Shown here: positions 4,169 to 7,427 of the stretch, in pieces
Numbering within the stretch: the first letter of the stretch is position 1
Layout of the letters: each line of letters opens with the position of its first letter
DNA from: Pseudomonadota bacterium
GTDB taxonomy: Bacteria > Pseudomonadota > Alphaproteobacteria > Sphingomonadales > Sphingomonadaceae
DNA: 7,427 nucleotides
Assembly: GCA_023432995.1 (NCBI GenBank)
Contig: JAEZES010000107.1
Span: forward strand, 1-7,427
Direction: 5' to 3'
The notes under the pieces: model-generated
The model's database searches: none
Told to the model about the DNA's origin: nothing
Seen by the model: the letters and a program-made list of their open reading frames with translations, nothing else
Made by a program: the position numbers and the translations under genes

Positions 4169-6322
4169 ATGAGCAGCGTTGCGCCCTCCCCCCTCACCGC
4201 CGCCGAACGGCTGCTTCCGGAGGAACGCTACTTCAACCGGGAACTGAGCTGGCTGGCGTTCAACGAGCGCGTGCTCGCAGAGGCCTCCAACCCGGCCTAT
4301 CCGCTGCTCGAGCGACTGCGCTTCCTGTCGATCTCGGGCAGCAACCTCGACGAGTTCATGATGATCCGCGTCGCCGGGCTCGCCGGGCAGGTGCGAAGCG
4401 GGGTGGGTCAGGTCTCGATCGACGGCAAGACGCCGTCGCAGCAGCTGGCCGCGATCAACGCCAAGGTGCGCGAGCTCGAGGAGGCGCAACAGCGCGCCCT
4501 CGCCGACCTGCGCCGCCTACTCGCCGTCGAGGGCCTCCATTTCGCCGACTACGAGCGAATCGACGCACAGGCCGAGCGCTGGCTGAGGAGCTATTTCCTC
4601 GACCACATCCTACCGGTCATCACCCCCCAGGCCATCGATCCGGCGCATCCGTTCCCGTTCGTCTCGAACAAGGGCATCGGCGCGCTGTTCAATCTGACCC
4701 GGCTCAGTGACGAGAGCCGTGTGCTCGAAATGGTCCTGATTCCGAGCGCGATTCCGCGCTTCGTCCGCGTACCGGGGGAGGAGGCGACCTTCATCGCGGT
4801 CGAGCAACTGATCTGCCACTTCGCCGAGCTGCTGTTTCCCGGCTTCCGCATCGAGGGCGACGGGGTGTTCCGCGTGCTGCGCGACAGCGACATCGAGGTC
4901 GAAGAGGAGGCCGAGGACCTGGTGCGCTTCTTCCGCACGGCGATCCAGCGGCGGCGGCGCGGCCGCGTGATCATGCTCGAGCTCGACGAGGAGTTCGATC
5001 CCGCCGCCGAGGCCCTGCTGCGCGACCAGCTCGGGCTCGAGCAGGCCATCGTCACCAAGACCGGCGGCCTGCTCGGCCTCAGCAGCCTCGCTGAGATCGT
5101 CAGCGAGGACCGGCCCGATCTCAAGTTTGCGCCCTATACCCCTCGCTATCCGGAGCGGGTGCTCGAACACGATGGCGACTGCTTCGCCGCGATCCGCGAG
5201 AAGGACATCGTCATCCACCACCCGTACGAGAGCTTCGAGGTGGTGGTCGATTTCCTGCGCCAGGCGGCGGCCGACCCGGCGGTCATCTCGATCAAGCAGA
5301 CGCTCTATCGCGCCGGCAACCAGTCGCCGGTGATCGCGGCGTTGATCGCGGCGGCCGAAGCCGGCAAGTCGGTCACCGCGGTGGTCGAGCTGAAGGCCCG
5401 CTTCGACGAGGAGCAGAACCTCAAATGGGCGGACCAGCTCGAACGGGCCGGGGTGCAAGTGATCTACGGCTTCGTCGACTGGAAGACCCACGCCAAGGTC
5501 TCGATGGTGGTCCGGCGCGAGGACGACGGCTACAAGACCTACTGCCACTTCGGCACCGGCAACTACCACCCGGTCACCGCCAAGATCTACACCGACCTCA
5601 GCTTCTTCACCGCCGACCCGAGGTTCGGCCGCGACGCGGCCAAGCTGTTCAACTTCGTCACCGGTTACGTCGAGCCGCAAGGCCTCGAGATGCTGGCGAT
5701 CTCGCCGCTCAACCTGCGCGAGACGCTGTACGAGCGGATCGACCACGAGATCGACAACGCCCGCAAGGGCCGCCCGGCGGCGATCTGGGCCAAGCTCAAC
5801 GCGCTGACCGAGAAGGGAATGATCGACCGGCTTTACGAGGCGAGCGCGGCCGGCGTACAGGTCGTGCTGGTGGTCCGCGGCATCTGCTGCCTGCGCCCGG
5901 GCCTGCCCGGCCTGTCGGACAACATCACCGTCAAGTCGATCGTCGGCCGGTTCCTCGAGCACAGCCGCATCTGGGCGTTCGGCAACGGTCACGCGCTGCC
6001 CAACGGCCGCGCGCGGCTGTTCATCTCGAGCGCCGACGCGATGAGCCGCAGCCTTAACCGCAGGGTCGAGACGCTGGTGCCGATCCGCAACGAGACCGTG
6101 CACGACCAAGTGCTCGAGCAGGTCCTGCTGGCGAACCTGCTCGACACCGAGCAGAGCTGGCTGCTCGACGGCGAGGACGGCAGCTACGAGCGCGTCGAGG
6201 CCGATGGCGATGGCTTCAACTGCCACGAGTACTTCATGACCAACCCCTCGCTGTCGGGGCGGGGCGGCGCGCTCGCCGAGAGCCGGGTGCCCAAGCTGAC
6301 GCTGCGCAAGGGCGCGGCTTGA
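4169..6322 (+). CDS. ppk1: Polyphosphate kinase 1
   Basis: This enzyme reversibly polymerises the gamma-phosphate of ATP into inorganic polyphosphate. At 717 residues it is full length (E. coli Ppk has 688). The N-terminal domain opens with RYFNRELSWLAFNERVL (20-36) and SGSNLDEFMMIRVAG (56-70). A head domain follows, then HPYESF (351-356), KQTLYR (376-381) and ELKARFDEEQN (407-417). The two phospholipase-D-like catalytic domains carry His441 in KTHAKV, equivalent to E. coli His435 (the autophosphorylated residue), and His598 in LEHSR, equivalent to His592. The 157-residue spacing is identical to that in E. coli. HFGTGNYHP (460-468) and YTDLSFFTAD (474-483) are also conserved. The acidic EVEEEAEDL (243-251) and the C-terminal HEYFMTNPSLSGRG (686-699) fit alphaproteobacterial versions as I remember them. 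ATG at 4169 has AGGA four bases upstream. The gene overlaps ppx by one base, so the two should be co-transcribed and translationally coupled. Confidence 0.98.
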   Translation: MSSVAPSPLTAAERLLPEERYFNRELSWLAFNERVLAEASNPAYPLLERLRFLSISGSNLDEFMMIRVAGLAGQVRSGVGQVSIDGKTPSQQLAAINAKVRELEEAQQRALADLRRLLAVEGLHFADYERIDAQAERWLRSYFLDHILPVITPQAIDPAHPFPFVSNKGIGALFNLTRLSDESRVLEMVLIPSAIPRFVRVPGEEATFIAVEQLICHFAELLFPGFRIEGDGVFRVLRDSDIEVEEEAEDLVRFFRTAIQRRRRGRVIMLELDEEFDPAAEALLRDQLGLEQAIVTKTGGLLGLSSLAEIVSEDRPDLKFAPYTPRYPERVLEHDGDCFAAIREKDIVIHHPYESFEVVVDFLRQAAADPAVISIKQTLYRAGNQSPVIAALIAAAEAGKSVTAVVELKARFDEEQNLKWADQLERAGVQVIYGFVDWKTHAKVSMVVRREDDGYKTYCHFGTGNYHPVTAKIYTDLSFFTADPRFGRDAAKLFNFVTGYVEPQGLEMLAISPLNLRETLYERIDHEIDNARKGRPAAIWAKLNALTEKGMIDRLYEASAAGVQVVLVVRGICCLRPGLPGLSDNITVKSIVGRFLEHSRIWAFGNGHALPNGRARLFISSADAMSRSLNRRVETLVPIRNETVHDQVLEQVLLANLLDTEQSWLLDGEDGSYERVEADGDGFNCHEYFMTNPSLSGRGGALAESRVPKLTLRKGAA

Positions 6323-7427
6323 TGGCCGATCCTGCTGGCGGCCGATCGCCCGTGCGGGGCCTTCGCCCCGATCGTGCAGTGATCGACATCGGTTCGAACA
6401 CCGTGCGCCTGGTCATCTACCGCGGTTCGCGGCGGTCGCCCGAAGTGTGGCTCAACGAACGGGTCAGCGCGCGTCTCGGACGCGACCTCGCGGCGACCGG
6501 GCGCATGCCCGACAAGGCGATCGACTACGCGCTCGCCGCGCTCGCCCGCTACGCGACGATCCTGCGCGACCTCGGCATCGCAGACGTCCAGACCGTGGCG
6601 ACCGCCGCGGTGCGAGACGCCGCCAACGGGGCCGATTTCCTCGACCGCGTCCGCGCGCTCGGACTGGCGCCGCGGCTGCTGACCGGCGAGGAGGAGGCGA
6701 TCGGCTCCGCCTATGGGGTGATCGGGGCGTTTCCCGGTGCGCGCGGCACGGTCAGCGATCTCGGCGGCGGCAGCCTCGAGCTGGTGATGATCGAGGACGG
6801 CGCCTGTCACGACGGCTGCAGCCTGCCGCTCGGCACGCTGCGTCTCCCTGCGCTGCGCCGGAAAGGCGCAGGACCGTTCCGCCAGGTGGTCGAGCGCGAG
6901 ATGGCCAAGGCCGGCTGGGCGGCCGCGCATCCCGGCCCGCTGTACATGGTCGGCGGGACCTGGCGCGCGCTGGCCGCCTATGCCCTGCGCACCGGCGAGC
7001 ATCCGCTGACCGACCCGCACGCCTATGCGCTCGATACCGCCGAGGCGGACCGGATCGCGCGCAAGGTCGCCAAGCTCGATCCCGAAGCGCTCGCGCGGAT
7101 TCCGGGGATCTCCGGGTTGCGCGCGGCCGGGCTGCCCGACGCCGCCGCGCTGCTGCGGATCATGCTCGAAGAGATCGAGCCCGACGGCGTGGTGTTCTCG
7201 TCGTGGGGCCTGCGCGAAGGGCTGCTGTTCCAGCGTCTGTCGCCGGCTAAGCGCCGCCAGGACCCGCTGATCGCCGGTGTCACCCAGTTCGCGGCTCCGC
7301 GCGGCGGCTCTGCCAGCGAAGCGAAGCGGGTGGTGGCCTGGACCGCCGGCGCGGTGCGCGCGCCGGACGGCACCGGCGAGCGGCTGCGCCTCGCGGCGAC
7401 GATCCTCGCGCTGACCTCGGTGCACGT
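6322..7427 (+). CDS. ppx: Exopolyphosphatase (Ppx/GppA family), 3' end outside window
   Basis: The frame opens at the ATG inside TGATG at the ppk1 stop and runs without a stop to the right edge: 368 full codons, so the protein is partial. It belongs to the ASKHA-fold Ppx/GppA phosphatases, which hydrolyse polyphosphate from its ends and, in some members, pppGpp. Motifs are the phosphate-1 loop DIGSNTVRL (22-30), the likely catalytic glutamate region TGEEEAIGSAYG (121-132), phosphate-2 SDLGGGSLEL (145-154), PLGTLRL (169-175), VGGTWRAL (210-217) and the late VVFSSWGLREGLLF (about 289-302). AAGGG at 6308-6312, inside ppk1, lies nine bases before the ATG and supports this start. GTG codons at residues 11 and 20 are less likely. 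Pairing with ppk1 supports polyphosphate as the substrate over a GppA role, though sequence alone does not exclude activity on pppGpp. Confidence 0.95.
   Translation, partial: MADPAGGRSPVRGLRPDRAVIDIGSNTVRLVIYRGSRRSPEVWLNERVSARLGRDLAATGRMPDKAIDYALAALARYATILRDLGIADVQTVATAAVRDAANGADFLDRVRALGLAPRLLTGEEEAIGSAYGVIGAFPGARGTVSDLGGGSLELVMIEDGACHDGCSLPLGTLRLPALRRKGAGPFRQVVEREMAKAGWAAAHPGPLYMVGGTWRALAAYALRTGEHPLTDPHAYALDTAEADRIARKVAKLDPEALARIPGISGLRAAGLPDAAALLRIMLEEIEPDGVVFSSWGLREGLLFQRLSPAKRRQDPLIAGVTQFAAPRGGSASEAKRVVAWTAGAVRAPDGTGERLRLAATILALTSVH

Noticed and set aside
4610..6226. 538-codon minus-strand open frame opposite ppk1
   Set aside because: It is antisense to a highly conserved gene and its composition is that of a GC-rich shadow. 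Such frames are expected when third positions are mostly G or C.
6184..7425. 413-codon minus-strand frame and a 267-codon plus-strand frame over ppx
   Set aside because: Both overlap the ppx frame, which carries all the Ppx/GppA motifs. The alternatives are Arg-rich and lack any recognisable domain.
1..7427. CRISPR array, transposon ends, toxin-antitoxin pair or riboswitch
   Set aside because: I saw no regularly spaced repeats, no transposase or integrase motifs, no small paired genes and no recognisable riboswitch core. The intergenic regions are short and explained by promoters and stem-loops.

Overview
The window is high-GC DNA carrying gene families typical of Alphaproteobacteria. It has a DUF1134/EipA-type envelope protein, an alphaproteobacterial ppk1-ppx pair, and promoter elements resembling the Caulobacter housekeeping consensus. 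A sphingomonad (Sphingomonadales) is my best guess, from the EipA and Ppx sequence style and from a short inverted repeat at the left edge that resembles dispersed repeats I remember from that order. This is inference from recall, not from a search.

Layout: (1) 51-824, minus strand: a secreted DUF1134/EipA-like envelope protein, followed by a small stem-loop. (2) 825-1024: a promoter region shared by eipA and a tRNA. (3) 1025-1117, plus: tRNA-Ser(GCU) with encoded CCA, followed by a stem-loop. (4) 1230-4009: three glycan-modification genes in alternating orientation. These are an FkbM-family methyltransferase (plus, TTG start), a COG4627-like SAM methyltransferase (minus, convergent, 9 bp away) and a family 2 glycosyltransferase (plus, divergent). 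(5) 4010-4168: an intergenic region with an 11-bp-periodic repeat that resembles a Pho box. (6) 4169-7427, plus: polyphosphate kinase ppk1 overlapping by one base with an exopolyphosphatase gene (ppx), which runs off the right edge.

ppk1 and ppx form an operon for making and degrading polyphosphate. The three glycan genes probably act on a surface polysaccharide or glycolipid. They form a small accessory patch next to a serine tRNA, a common insertion point for foreign DNA, but I see no integrase, transposase or duplicated tRNA end. Most of the window is ordinary core-type sequence. The best leads are regulatory: the Pho-box-like repeat before ppk1, a -10 element readable on both strands between eipA and the tRNA, and 9-bp repeats two helical turns apart upstream of eipA. 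I found no clearly new system.
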